Made by a program: the position numbers and the translations under genes. Positions 17,863-28,345 of a stretch of 64,000 bases of DNA are shown piece after piece; the stretch's first letter is position 1; each line of letters starts with the position of its first letter. Source of the stretch: Alteraurantiacibacter buctensis. Lineage in GTDB: Bacteria; Pseudomonadota; Alphaproteobacteria; Sphingomonadales; Sphingomonadaceae. The notes below the pieces were generated by a model. It made no database searches. It saw nothing but the letters and a program-made list of their open reading frames with translations, and was not told the DNA's origin. Where the stretch lies: assembly GCF_009827655.1 (NCBI RefSeq), contig NZ_WTYV01000007.1, positions 1 to 64,000 of the forward strand, given 5' to 3'.

Positions 17863-19368
17863 GTGCTTCGGCCGGAGAACAGCCTGCCGTGGCGGCCAGA
17901 CAACACCTTCTTCTCGGGACCGGCCGCCACTGCGGGAGGCGCGCTGGTCGTGCTGGCCGGCGTTTTCCTGCGCGTTGCGCTGGATCCCATGATGGAAAAC
18001 CGGGCCACCTACATCTTTCTCGTTCCAGGGGTAGTGGTGGGCGCGTTGGGCGGCTTCTGGCCGGCCATCATTGCAACCGTAATAGCAGTGATCTGCGGCG
18101 TGCTGGCCGACCAGTGGACTGGCGAAATGCGCTTTGGCGACTGGGTGGCGGCCTGCGCCTTCCTGGTGATCGGCACCGTGCTGGCAGCGGGCGGCGCCTG
18201 GCTGAAGCGCAGCCGCGAGCGGGACCGATCCAGCCGCATGGCACTCGCCCAGCGTGAGGCACATCTCACTTCGGTGATCCAGACGGTTCCGGATGCCATA
18301 ATCGTAATCGACGACGCAGGCATCATCCGCGACTTCAGCGAGACCGCCGAGCGCCAGTTCGGCTGGAGCGCGGCAGAAGCGGTGGGCCAGAATGTTTCGA
18401 TGCTGATGCCTTCGCCCTATCGCGAGGCGCACGATGGCTACCTGCAACGCTATTACGCCACCGGCGAGCGACGGATTATCGGCATCGGCCGCGTCGTTGT
18501 TGGCGAACGCAAGGACGGTTCCACCTTCCCGATGGAACTGGCTGTGGCAGAAATGAGCCTGGCCGAAGGACACTATTTCACCGGATTCGTGCGCGACCTG
18601 ACCGAGCGCCAGCAGACCGAGACGCGGCTGCAGGAACTGCAAACCGAGCTGGTCCACGTCTCGCGCCTGACCGCACTGGGTGAAATGGCCTCGGCCCTGG
18701 CGCACGAACTAAACCAGCCGCTCTCTGCCATCGGCAACTACCTGATGGGCAGTCGCACGTTGCTTGAGCGGGACGAAGTGCCGCTGGCCCGCGTGGCGGA
18801 GGCGGTCGACCGGGCCGGACGCGAGGCCCTGCGGGCGGGCGAGATAATTCGTCGCCTGCGCGATTTCGTGGCCCGCGGCGAGACCGAGCGCCGGGTAGAG
18901 AACCTGCCTAAGCTGATCGAGGAGGCCAGCGCGCTGGCGCTGGTCGGCGCCAAGGAGCACGGCGTCCGCGTGCGGTTCGAGATGGACCCCGCGGTCGATC
19001 ATGTGCTGGTGGACAAGGTGCAGGTCCAGCAGGTGGTGCTGAACCTTATCCGCAACGCGATCGATGCCATGTCCGATACGGCCGGCCGACGCGATCTGGC
19101 GGTAATAGTCACCCGCGCGCCCGGCGGCATGGCCCAGGTCAGCGTGTCGGACACCGGCCCCGGCATCGCCCCCGATGTGGCCGAGCGCCTGTTCCAGCCG
19201 TTTGTGACCACCAAGCAGGCGGGAATGGGTGTTGGCCTGTCGATCTGCCGCACGATCGTGGAAGCGCACGGCGGGCACATCAGCGCACGGGGCAATGCCG
19301 AAGGCGGAGCCACCTTCGCATTCACGATCCCTACGGTTGAAGACGAGGAGTTGGCGACGAATGTCTGA
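17863..19368 (+). CDS. fixL: FixL haem-PAS oxygen-sensing histidine kinase
   Basis: About 501 residues from GTG 17863; the start is uncertain as no close ribosome site is seen. Membrane segments lie at about 22-115. The PAS domain (about 130-245) has His190 in [11 protein letters not shown] and Arg210 in IIGIGRVV, the same 20-residue spacing as the haem ligand and distal Arg of Bradyrhizobium FixL (200/220). His281 in [10 protein letters not shown] is the phosphorylation site, and [14 protein letters not shown] and GVGLSI form the ATPase. It should autophosphorylate when oxygen is low and pass phosphate to the FixJ encoded by the overlapping gene. Confidence 0.9.
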   Translation: MLRPENSLPWRPDNTFFSGPAATAGGALVVLAGVFLRVALDPMMENRATYIFLVPGVVVGALGGFWPAIIATVIAVICGVLADQWTGEMRFGDWVAACAFLVIGTVLAAGGAWLKRSRERDRSSRMALAQREAHLTSVIQTVPDAIIVIDDAGIIRDFSETAERQFGWSAAEAVGQNVSMLMPSPYREAHDGYLQRYYATGERRIIGIGRVVVGERKDGSTFPMELAVAEMSLAEGHYFTGFVRDLTERQQTETRLQELQTELVHVSRLTALGEMASALAHELNQPLSAIGNYLMGSRTLLERDEVPLARVAEAVDRAGREALRAGEIIRRLRDFVARGETERRVENLPKLIEEASALALVGAKEHGVRVRFEMDPAVDHVLVDKVQVQQVVLNLIRNAIDAMSDTAGRRDLAVIVTRAPGGMAQVSVSDTGPGIAPDVAERLFQPFVTTKQAGMGVGLSICRTIVEAHGGHISARGNAEGGATFAFTIPTVEDEELATNV

Positions 19369-19969
19369 GGCTGCGGTTCATGTAATCGATGACGATGATG
19401 GCGTGCGGGACTCCCTGTCCTTCTTGCTCGACTGCTCAGGGATCGCCACGCGCACCTATTCTTCGGCCGCGCAGTTCCTCGCGGCCCTGCCCGGTATCGC
19501 ACCAGGCTGCATCATCACCGATGTGCGCATGCCTGACATGACCGGGCTGGAACTGCTAGACGAACTCAAGCGACGCGGGTTGGATACCCCAGTGATCGTC
19601 GTCACCGGACACGCCGATGTGCCGATGGCGATTCAGGCGCTGCACGCGGGCGTGGCCGACTTCATCGAGAAACCTTTCAGCGACGAGGCGATCTTGGTTG
19701 CTGTGCGGGCGGCCCTGGCGCGGCAGCAGGATCGCAGCGAACTGGAAGCCGAACGCAGCCAGATTGTCGCCCGCCTGGCTACCCTCTCGGGCCGTGAACG
19801 CGAGGTGATGGACGGCCTCGTGGAAGGCAAGGCCAACAAGGTCATCGCCTTCGAACTCGATATCAGTGCGCGCACGGTGGAAGTTTACCGCGCCAATGCC
19901 ATGACCAAGATGCAGGCGCGCACGCTGTCGGAACTTGTGCGCATGGCAATGATCGCCCGCATAGGCTGA
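19361..19969 (+). CDS. fixJ: FixJ response regulator
   Basis: 202 residues starting at an ATG that overlaps the last 8 bases of fixL. The receiver domain has the acidic cluster [12 protein letters not shown], Asp54 in [10 protein letters not shown] and Lys in FIEKPFSDE. The C-terminal LuxR-type helix-turn-helix (about 140-200) contains [19 protein letters not shown] and [10 protein letters not shown]. Phosphorylated FixJ normally activates fixK/fnr-type genes; the fnrL-aox set next door is the obvious target. Confidence 0.93.
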   Translation: MSEAAVHVIDDDDGVRDSLSFLLDCSGIATRTYSSAAQFLAALPGIAPGCIITDVRMPDMTGLELLDELKRRGLDTPVIVVTGHADVPMAIQALHAGVADFIEKPFSDEAILVAVRAALARQQDRSELEAERSQIVARLATLSGREREVMDGLVEGKANKVIAFELDISARTVEVYRANAMTKMQARTLSELVRMAMIARIG

Positions 19970-20461
19970 AATTGGCGGGCGAGACCGCCGGCTATGCCGC
20001 CTTGGTCACAGGCTTTCCGCAGCCCTTGATTGCTTCTCTCAGAAACTGGGCCGGAGCGAGAATGTCTGGTACTGGCAACCGAAGCTTGCAAAGCGGACGT
20101 TTCAGTAACGACCCCATTGCGAACATTCCGATTGGCCGCTTCAGCGGTGAGGTGCGTCATGGCCGATCAGCGGGCATCAGGATCTGTAGATCGTTGCATA
20201 GGGCTACAGCCGGATCGGTTGCAAAGTCGATCTCGGACACTAGATTCTACTTATGCAATTTGATGGTCTTTTCGCGCCACGCGAACCCCAGCTGCTGATG
20301 ATCGGCAATTAGCCGGACGAACGTCTCGCCAACGTGCGTCCGGTTAAAGCGGTATCGCGGCACTGAAGACACTTTCGTCAAAACACGACCAGCTGCATCG
20401 ATGCCAGGCCTTAGCACCTCTCTGCACGAGAGGATTTGCGCCTTCAGCGGCGCTGATTTGT
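19970..20461. other. Intergenic, no supported gene
   Basis: About 490 bases between fixJ and the globin-like gene. A short GGCGG/CCGCC inverted repeat at 19974-19989 lies just after fixJ, without a T-tract. A minus-strand frame at 20247-20528 has some protein-like character in its last 45 residues but no recognisable family, and it runs into the globin-like gene. Confidence 0.4.
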
Positions 20462-20926
20462 ATGCGAGTAAGACCAATGGCCAGCAGAATGCACCATTAT
20501 CTATATTCAACGCCGGATACTTTCCCACAACATCGAAATCTGGGAGTGAGCGACAAAACGGCCGGGGTGGTTGCGCAGTCCTTGAGTCTGCTGAAAGATC
20601 ACCGCCAAGGCATCTCCTCCGCGATGAAGAGATATGTTGGGCGGAGCGATTCCGCTGATGGCGTTCCGATGATTTTCGATATGCTGTTCGATTACGCCCC
20701 GTCTTTGAGCGGCTATGCTAACAATTTACCCGACCCCGGAGAGATCCAGCGTCGTCACATGGCGTTAGGCATCACTTCGCAAACGTACTCGCTTTTTGGC
20801 GATGGCCTTGGCGCGATACTGAGGGACGTGCTGGGGGCTCAGGCCACACCTGCCTTGATATCAGCATGGGGCGATACATACTGGGCGATAGTCCGCTTGA
20901 TCACTCAATCCAGCCCTCAACAGTAG
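20462..20926 (+). CDS. Short globin-like protein
   Basis: The region from GVSDKTAGVVAQSLSLL resembles helix A/B of flavohaemoglobin-type globins. RRHMALGITSQTYSLFG resembles the F helix with proximal His and the following HYPIVG region, and GAILRDVLGAQATPALISAW resembles helices G/H. The CD/D part (about 20 residues in Vitreoscilla haemoglobin) is missing, so the protein is small and distal-pocket residues cannot be assigned. The start is unsure: ATG 20462, 20477 or 20489, or a GTG near 20548. Proximity to fixLJ and aox fits a role in oxygen or NO handling (inference). Confidence 0.6.
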   Translation: MRVRPMASRMHHYLYSTPDTFPQHRNLGVSDKTAGVVAQSLSLLKDHRQGISSAMKRYVGRSDSADGVPMIFDMLFDYAPSLSGYANNLPDPGEIQRRHMALGITSQTYSLFGDGLGAILRDVLGAQATPALISAWGDTYWAIVRLITQSSPQQ

Positions 20927-20942
20927 GGCAATTCGATTCCTT

Positions 20943-20971
20943 GCGGACCAGAGCGATTGGCTCCGGTCCGC
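20943..20971. terminator. Hairpin between convergent globin-like and rnk genes
   Basis: GCGGACC-A-GAGC pairs with GCTC-C-GGTCCGC around a 5-base loop, 16 bases after the globin-like stop. There is no clear T-tract. The place between convergent genes suits a terminator. Confidence 0.45.
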
Positions 20972-21031
20972 GGAAGGGGATACACCGGTTGCTGTTGACC
21001 TGGGTGGAGGTGAGTAGAGGATAGGTCAATG

Positions 21032-21436
21032 TCAGCCCTGCGTGACATCGATGATGCGCAATAGCCTTTCATGCCCTTCCCGATCCGGCCACGAAATCGA
21101 CTGGCCAGCGCGCAAACCGATCAGTCCTGCGCCGACGAGCGATATAATGGAAATGCGACCAGCTTCGATGTCGGCTTCGTGCGGGTAGACGAGTTGCAAC
21201 GTCCTCTCTGTCCTGCTTGCATCATCAACGAACGTGACGGTGCAGTTCATCCCGACAATATCTGGCGGCAGGTGGTCATCCCTCACTAACCGGGCACGGT
21301 CAATTTCCTTCAGGAGCAGGTCGGCGACCTGCGGCATGCGGGCCTCTGCGTTCAGAGCGAGATTGCTGATCCTTTCGGCATCCGATTCCCGGATCTGGAT
21401 AGGCGGGCGCGCTTGGCCCTTGCGATTCTTGGTCAT
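21032..21436 (-). CDS. rnk: Nucleoside diphosphate kinase regulator (Rnk/GreA-like)
   Basis: 134 residues from ATG 21436, which has CAGGAGGA 4-5 bases upstream. An N-terminal helical stretch (RISNLALNAEARMPQVADLL) is followed by the GreA/GreB-type C-terminal domain, with MNCTVTFVDD, TLQLVYPHEAD, ISIISLVGAGLIGLRAGQ and a final WPDRE. Rnk proteins bind RNA polymerase near the secondary channel in other species; no partner is visible here. Confidence 0.8.
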   Translation of the reverse strand: MTKNRKGQARPPIQIRESDAERISNLALNAEARMPQVADLLLKEIDRARLVRDDHLPPDIVGMNCTVTFVDDASRTERTLQLVYPHEADIEAGRISIISLVGAGLIGLRAGQSISWPDREGHERLLRIIDVTQG

Positions 21437-21618
21437 GGATTCCTCCTGGGGCGGCCGGACACATGGCTGCGAGTGCAAGAAAAATTGCACGGTGAATTGT
21501 GAGAGTTGAAAAAGTAGCCCCGGACCGCGCAGGTCAGGAAATCGCTGTCCGGGGCTAGGCGCCCACGAGAAGCGAGTTTCCATGGCAGCGGTAGCGCTGC
21601 TTAGAGGCAAATATGATC

Positions 21619-21679
21619 ATGGGGTCAAAATGGGCGCGGCATGTAAGAAAGTCAAAGGGGTTCGATAAATGGACCCCAT
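21619..21679. repeat. 61-bp inverted-repeat unit, IS21-end-like
   Basis: ATGGGGTC at 21619-21626 and GACCCCAT at 21672-21679 bound the unit, and inside it tcaaagggg recurs. The ggggtcaaaatgg motif resembles terminal repeats of IS21-type elements. It could be a remnant end or simply a terminator for the MreB gene that ends at 21683. Confidence 0.35.
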
Positions 21680-21682
21680 AGA

Positions 21683-22687
21683 TCAGAAGGCTAATGCCTT
21701 CTGAAGCCCGAGAGCAACGCAGTTTGCATGATCGTTGGCTACGGAAACTTGCAGACCCGTGTCATTCGCAATAGCTTTGCCCACCAGTCCGATTGCTGCG
21801 CTGCCGCCCGTGAGAAAGATTCCGGAACCATGTATATCCCGGCTCAGCTCAGGCGGGAGCTGCGCCAACAAATTCCTGACCATTCGGGTTACAGCGGCTA
21901 TTTGCTTGTCGATCACGGAAATCAGTTCACCGGCAGAAATTGCCACGGCTTCTGGCAGGCCGCTCACGAGGCTCCGCCCCTTGATGACAATCTCGGCTTG
22001 TTCGCTCAACTCATTTTCCAGGATGTTGACCAGATCGCGCTTCACCCGCTCTGCCGTATTCGTGCCGACTAGAAACTTGTGCCTTATGTGAAGGTAATCA
22101 GATAGCGCCGCGTCCAGCGCGTTACCGCCGCCCCGAATTGACGCAGTGGCGCACATGCCGCCAAGCGATATCACGGCAGCTTCGGTGACACCTGCGCCAC
22201 ACTCGACGATCATGGAGCCCTCCGGACGATATAGCGGAAGGCCCGCGCCCAGGGCGGCTGCCAGTGGCTCGGCGACCAGTTCGACCGATCCCAAGCCCGC
22301 ATCGTTGGCCGCCGTCAGCAAAGCGCCGCGCTCGGCAACAGTCGCATCGGCGGGCACGCCGATGATTGCGCGGAACGGACGGAGGCGCCGTTGGCCAACG
22401 CTTGATCTGACGGCGTAAACCAGGAATTCTCGAGCTGCTGCAATATCGCTTAATACGCCGCGATGGAGGGGGCGAACAATCCTTAAGGCGCCCGACGTAC
22501 GGTTTAACATCGCCTTCACCGACGCTCCCACGGCAACGAGCTCGCTGCCAGATGCCTCACCGGCAAAACAGCAAAGAGACGGTTCGTCGAACAGCACTCC
22601 GGCATTGCACACCACCACTCTTGTGTTTGCAGTACCGAAATCGATCGCCAGATCAGGTTTACCGGAACCTATCAGAAATTTTCTCAT
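21683..22687 (-). CDS. MreB/actin-like protein (divergent paralogue)
   Basis: 334 residues with the actin-fold phosphate loops LAIDFGTANTRV and MIVECGAGVTEAAVISLGG, IRGGGNALDAAL, the adenosine-binding FLTGGSAAIGL, and RPLHRGVLSD as in MreB. The sequence is more divergent than housekeeping MreB, and no mreC/mreD or rodA follows, so it is probably an extra copy with a special role in shape or in positioning. No operon partner is evident. Confidence 0.8.
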   Translation of the reverse strand: MRKFLIGSGKPDLAIDFGTANTRVVVCNAGVLFDEPSLCCFAGEASGSELVAVGASVKAMLNRTSGALRIVRPLHRGVLSDIAAAREFLVYAVRSSVGQRRLRPFRAIIGVPADATVAERGALLTAANDAGLGSVELVAEPLAAALGAGLPLYRPEGSMIVECGAGVTEAAVISLGGMCATASIRGGGNALDAALSDYLHIRHKFLVGTNTAERVKRDLVNILENELSEQAEIVIKGRSLVSGLPEAVAISAGELISVIDKQIAAVTRMVRNLLAQLPPELSRDIHGSGIFLTGGSAAIGLVGKAIANDTGLQVSVANDHANCVALGLQKALAF

Positions 22688-22814
22688 TCCTAGCGGTTAG
22701 CAGGCATAGGAGGCAATGTCTCCAGCACCAATGTCGGAAAGTGACAGGCCCGCTGCCTGTGATGCTATACTCCAGACTGCGGGAATCGCGGCAGCCTACC
22801 CTTCGAACAGCAGC

Positions 22815-24179
<1,365 letters not shown>

Positions 24180-24413
24180 TTAGTATCTGTGGTTCGTCGG
24201 AATGATCGCAGACATCCCTTTTCCGTAATGCCGTGCATTAATAATGATCATCTCGACGAGAGAATCCCCGTCAAGGTCACGCGGCGGTACACTGCGACCG
24301 GTCGAAGCCCCAAGCACGATCACCATCTGCGACACTTTCACCGGAGGGCCGACCGAGATATTTTCAACCACCCCCATGGTCGGGAGATCAAAAAGCCAAA
24401 CCCCAAACGCTCA

Positions 24414-24671
24414 TCAGCGAAGGCAGTGCCCCTTCGGGCAAAAGTTGCTTTCCGTAATTCGGGAAGTGTCGCTTACAGCGATGTACAGGAGAAAACCCCC
24501 CGTCACGCCCATCAAGGCAAACACCGCCGTCATGACCCAGAAGTAGAAGGGCTGTCTATCCGCGCGGACGTATATCCATCCCGACTTGTCGCGCAGGTGT
24601 CTGTTCCGGAGCGCCGACCAAAAACCTGCCAGTCCGATAGTGACGGACAGTATTCCGAGCAAAAAGTTCAT
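24414..24671 (-). CDS. Small two-helix membrane protein
   Basis: 85 residues with hydrophobic segments at about 3-19 and 44-64 and a short polar loop. It overlaps the stop of the preceding secreted-protein gene by four bases (ATGA at 24668-24671), which supports it as real and coupled. Not recognised; last gene of the 27712-24414 operon. Confidence 0.6.
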   Translation of the reverse strand: MNFLLGILSVTIGLAGFWSALRNRHLRDKSGWIYVRADRQPFYFWVMTAVFALMGVTGGFLLYIAVSDTSRITESNFCPKGHCLR

Positions 24672-25114
24672 GATGAAGTACGTCCGGAGGTCAATTCAGC
24701 CGTAGCAGCGGGAATGTTCTCCGCCTGGGGCAAGGTGAGGTAGGAATCTCGACAGACCTCTTCGATTACCCGGCCCTCCATCTCGAGCCAGTGCGGGGAC
24801 CGGAACCCTGTTTCAGAGGCCCGCGTGTCGTATAGGTCCCCATCCCGAAAGCGCTCCTGCCGAACCCTCCGGAATTGCGACGTATCGCAATCATACTCGT
24901 TGAGAAAGGCGTCGATCAGCGGGGAGCCGTCCTGCGTCAACCAGACAGACCATGACCATGCCGTTCTGACGTTCGGCCCGGTCTGATCTGGTGCCGAGAG
25001 ATAAGCTCCCCAGCGGTCATCCTGGCTGAGAACGTATACCCGCCCCTCAAGCGGCGCCGACTGCAGCCCAGGGGAAATCAGGAATGTCGTCGCAAGGACT
25101 ACCATCGGGATCAT
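24668..25114 (-). CDS. Small secreted protein, unknown function
   Basis: 148 residues beginning with a signal peptide (MIPMVVLATTFLISPGLQSA). The mature part has two cysteines, CDTSQFRRVRQERF and EEVCRDSYLT, that could form a disulphide, and several aromatic residues in RTAWSWSVW. No family recognised. It lies between two other envelope-directed genes of the same operon. Confidence 0.65.
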   Translation of the reverse strand: MIPMVVLATTFLISPGLQSAPLEGRVYVLSQDDRWGAYLSAPDQTGPNVRTAWSWSVWLTQDGSPLIDAFLNEYDCDTSQFRRVRQERFRDGDLYDTRASETGFRSPHWLEMEGRVIEEVCRDSYLTLPQAENIPAATAELTSGRTSS

Positions 25115-25155
25115 AATTCACTCCACGCGGCGGCTGTAGCCGTGTTTCACAGGCG

Positions 25156-26301
25156 TCAAGGGCGGGGCGGCAAGCTCTCCGGAGAGGCCTGCCTGAATAC
25201 GCGGGCGGCGAGGTTCCATTCGAGGGGGACGGTCTCGCAGATCTCGCCAGCAAGACAGGGCCGAGCGTCGAGCAGCCGTGCAGGGACGCGGTCTACCTGA
25301 AATGCCGGCCAGCGACCGGGCGCCGCGACGAAGGCGCGGGAGGCACCGTCCGTCCCGTCGGAGATCCAGACTTCGTAGCCATAATCGGCAGCTTCCTGCT
25401 CCGCGCAGGCGCTGGGTGCCTCGATAACCCAGTCCCGCTGGCCGTCACCGTTCAGATCCGGTGTCGAAGCGACGGCTGGGTAAGAGACGGTGAATTCATC
25501 GGGATCGTCCGGGTTGCCACAGGCGCGACGCCCCGCGAAATATCTGTCAAAAACAGCCGCTGGAATATCAGGCGGCAACTCCGGTCTTCCATCGACCTCG
25601 CCGAGATCCACGGTCCCCTCGCCAAAGCCGCTCACGACAGCTTCGCCATCGGAACTCGGGCGCTCGGAAAGGCTGCGGGCGGCCGGGTCCCAGGCCCAAG
25701 CGAGGCGACAAACTTCCCGTGGGGGAAAACAGTTCAGGTGGTGAAACGAAGCCTCCAGTCGGACCTCGTCGCCGACTGTTCGGATGTCCGAATCCCAAGC
25801 CTGACGGTCGAAGACGCGCAGGTAGTGATCGCCGTCGCTGACGTACAGACTGAGACGACAACCTCCGGTTCCGCAGAGCCGCTGGTCTTCCGGCCACCGG
25901 ATCAGCCAGTCCGCGACACCGTCCCTGCTGACGTCAACCGGCATGAGCACCCCGGCAGGGGCTTCCGTAAACGGGACCGGACGGTTTGTGGGGTCCTCGA
26001 TATCGAAAGACGCACGGTTCAGTTCGTCCAGAACATACCAGACGAAACCGGGAGGGGGTTCCTGCGCAATAACTCCGGCAGGCGACAGGGCGAGCCAGAG
26101 ACCGACGAGCACTGCCCCTACTGCGGCAAGCCCGCGCGGCGCTGTTTTTGCCGATGCCACAGGGCTGCGGGCTTCAATGGCTGACAGTATCGAAATTCGC
26201 CAGCGCGACGCCGCCTTGATCCTGCCGGTCAGCGACTGCACAGACGCCTTTCGCATCGCAGTAGCAGACGAGAGGCGCGCTAGGTGTTGTTGCCTGAACA
26301 A
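25156..26301 (-). CDS. Exported protein with repeat-like DxNxDGxxDW segments
   Basis: 381 residues. A basic N-terminus is followed by a hydrophobic segment (about 59-78) ending GVIAQ, consistent with export or anchoring. Two segments, DVSRDGVADWLIRW and DLNGDGQRDWVIE, resemble calcium-binding FG-GAP/VCBS repeats. Paired cysteines (CGTGGC, CFPPREVC, CLAGEIC) point to an oxidising compartment. Start uncertain. It follows the Sel1 gene by four bases. Confidence 0.6.
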   Translation of the reverse strand: MFRQQHLARLSSATAMRKASVQSLTGRIKAASRWRISILSAIEARSPVASAKTAPRGLAAVGAVLVGLWLALSPAGVIAQEPPPGFVWYVLDELNRASFDIEDPTNRPVPFTEAPAGVLMPVDVSRDGVADWLIRWPEDQRLCGTGGCRLSLYVSDGDHYLRVFDRQAWDSDIRTVGDEVRLEASFHHLNCFPPREVCRLAWAWDPAARSLSERPSSDGEAVVSGFGEGTVDLGEVDGRPELPPDIPAAVFDRYFAGRRACGNPDDPDEFTVSYPAVASTPDLNGDGQRDWVIEAPSACAEQEAADYGYEVWISDGTDGASRAFVAAPGRWPAFQVDRVPARLLDARPCLAGEICETVPLEWNLAARVFRQASPESLPPRP

Positions 26302-26305
26302 GTCG

Positions 26306-27712
26306 TCACCCTTTGGATTTGCCCACCGTGTCCGCGCTCTTGCGGGATGCTGGTGCAGCCGTCGATGTCATGCCGAGGCGGGTCATTGCATCTTGCACCT
26401 CGTCCATGTCCAAGGTGTCGATGGCGTCCTGGTAGCCCAGCGCCGCGGCCGCCTGTAGCAGCTCGATCCCTCGCCGCTCATCGCTTGTGATGCCGCCTTC
26501 GCCGACGAAGGTCATCTTGCCCAGCACGGTCAAGGCTTGCGGATCGTTCTGCGCGGCTCCCAAGCGGATATAGCGCAAACCTTCGGGGACGTTTTCTGCC
26601 ACGCCCTGCCCCAGCATGAGCGAGAGACCATAGACGCCCTGCGCCTCGGGATGGCCCAGATCGGCCGCGCGGCGAAATAATTCCAGGCCCGCTGCCACGT
26701 CGTTGGGCACTCCTTGGCCGGTCATGTATAGTTGCCCCAGGAACGACATGCCTGCCGGATCGCCGGCTTCGGCCGCACGACGGAACATGGCAACAGCCTC
26801 CCGCTGGTCCTGCGCCACGCCCCGGCCGACGAACATCATCCGCGCCAGTTCGGTCATCGACGGACCGTGGCCCTGGTCAGCCGCAAGGCGGGCATAGTGT
26901 GCCGCGCGCTCCCAGTTCTCCGCGGTGCCCACGCCCAGTTCGTAGACAATGGTACCGAGAGCTGCCTGAGCAAACAGTTCGCCCGCATCGGCTGCTCGCT
27001 CCAGGTTGGCCACGGCAACAGGATCGAGCTGCCCGTCGGCCAGGCCGCTCAGCCGATAGAGCCCGTTCAGCCCCGCGCCGTAGGTGCTGCCTGCAGCAGC
27101 CGCTCGGGCCGTGGAGTCAAGCGCCAGCGCCTGATCCTGCGGACCACCGATCCCCTCGTGCGCGAAATAGCCTAGGTTCGCCAGCGCCTCGGCATGGCCG
27201 CGCTCGCCCGCCGTGGCAAACCAGCGGCGCGCCTGGGCATCGTCCCGCGGGACCCCGGCATACCCGGTGTAATAGAGGCGGGCGAGGTTCCACGCACTTT
27301 CGGGATTGCCGCCTTCCGCCTCGGCGAACAGCCGAGCCACCACCTGTTCGGACGTTTCCTGCTGGTAGATGATGTACGTGCGGCGATCGACCACGGACTG
27401 CGGCCCCCCGCTTGACTGACCGCCGCTGCTCAGCGCAGCCGCCAGCCCGTCTAACGGGGTGCCCATGCCACCCGATCCAAACGACGAAGAAGACGATGAG
27501 CCGATGCTGCTGCCCAGCGAACGCTGTTGCGCCAGCCCGGCCTGGAATGCGCGGTCGGCTGCGGCGCGATCGTTGGCAGCGTCTTGCGCCCGCATCGATG
27601 CCATCATCGCCTGGCGATTACGCTCGTCTGTCGCGGGATCGGCTTGTGCCGCACCGGTCCACACACCAAGGACGATCGCCCAGAATGCCAACATCGGTCG
27701 CTTCGCGCGCAT
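26306..27712 (-). CDS. Exported Sel1-repeat (TPR-like) protein
   Basis: 468 residues with a signal peptide (to about residue 24, AAQA), a Ser/Gly-rich stretch (about 68-100), then 8-9 Sel1 repeats from about 130 to 440, such as AWNLARLYYTGYAGVPRD and SFLGQLYMTGQGVPND. Sel1 repeats form alpha-solenoids that bind proteins, often in periplasmic or signalling complexes. First gene of an operon of four envelope-directed proteins, so a scaffold role is plausible. Confidence 0.85.
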   Translation of the reverse strand: MRAKRPMLAFWAIVLGVWTGAAQADPATDERNRQAMMASMRAQDAANDRAAADRAFQAGLAQQRSLGSSIGSSSSSSFGSGGMGTPLDGLAAALSSGGQSSGGPQSVVDRRTYIIYQQETSEQVVARLFAEAEGGNPESAWNLARLYYTGYAGVPRDDAQARRWFATAGERGHAEALANLGYFAHEGIGGPQDQALALDSTARAAAAGSTYGAGLNGLYRLSGLADGQLDPVAVANLERAADAGELFAQAALGTIVYELGVGTAENWERAAHYARLAADQGHGPSMTELARMMFVGRGVAQDQREAVAMFRRAAEAGDPAGMSFLGQLYMTGQGVPNDVAAGLELFRRAADLGHPEAQGVYGLSLMLGQGVAENVPEGLRYIRLGAAQNDPQALTVLGKMTFVGEGGITSDERRGIELLQAAAALGYQDAIDTLDMDEVQDAMTRLGMTSTAAPASRKSADTVGKSKG

Positions 27713-27814
27713 ACCAAATTCTCCTCATTCGCGCTCTCGATATAGCGCGAAGAGGGATCGAAAAACGTGAATTTTCTTGTTAGAATTTCGCGGCCAATGG
27801 CCTCGCAGGTGGGA

Positions 27815-28279
27815 TCAATCCCTCTGCTTCCAAGAGTCGTAATTCATAGTGCCTGCACTAATTATCCCCAGGTAGCCGAGGATTTCGCGTATTGCCCGAA
27901 GGTCGCCCTGGGCAGCCTTTTCCCGCAGCTTCATCAGGCTGATCTGAAACCATTTCAGCCTGCGCGTGCCCTGCGGCGTTCGGATGGGAACGCGCGCTCC
28001 GAGAATCTCCATGATCAGCGTCTTCTCGTTCCTGCTTTAGCGCGCCCTTCCGTTCGGATTTCCGGACCGGTCTTTCTTGAAACGCGAGTGGACAGGCGGT
28101 TTGCCGTAGCCGACCGCATACCCGTGATCTTCTTCCTCCTCATTCGGCCTCTTGGCGCCGGTGCCTGACGCAGGCGTCGGTTCACTCGCCCGGGGAGCGG
28201 GGCCCGGTCCCGGCCGGGTTGGCCCCTCAGGCCATGGCGACCGGGGTTCGGGATTACGCGTGACCTTACGGAAAGCCAT
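27815..28279 (-). pseudogene. DUF5681-type protein interrupted by in-frame TAA
   Basis: The frame from ATG 28279 reads YGKPPVHSRFKKDRSGNPNG, the DUF5681 signature, then stops at TAA (28037-28039). In the same frame it continues SRNEKTLIMEIL and SLMKLREKAAQGDLRAIREI, the remainder of the family. A single nonsense codon thus splits an otherwise colinear gene. DUF5681 genes often accompany phage-like terminase genes, as here. Confidence 0.7.
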
Positions 28280-28345
28280 TTTGGGTTCCTCGTCATTCCA
28301 TGGGTTGATTGTCCGGGCCGCGCGGTGGCGCGGCCCGGTGTCGGA

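Noticed and set aside
20247-20528. 93-codon minus-strand frame upstream of the globin-like gene
   Set aside because: Half of it overlaps the globin-like gene start on the other strand and no family is recognised; kept only as a note.
24180-24377. 65-codon minus-strand frame between gdhA and the small membrane-protein gene
   Set aside because: No ribosome site, no family, and the stretch more likely holds the gdhA promoter.
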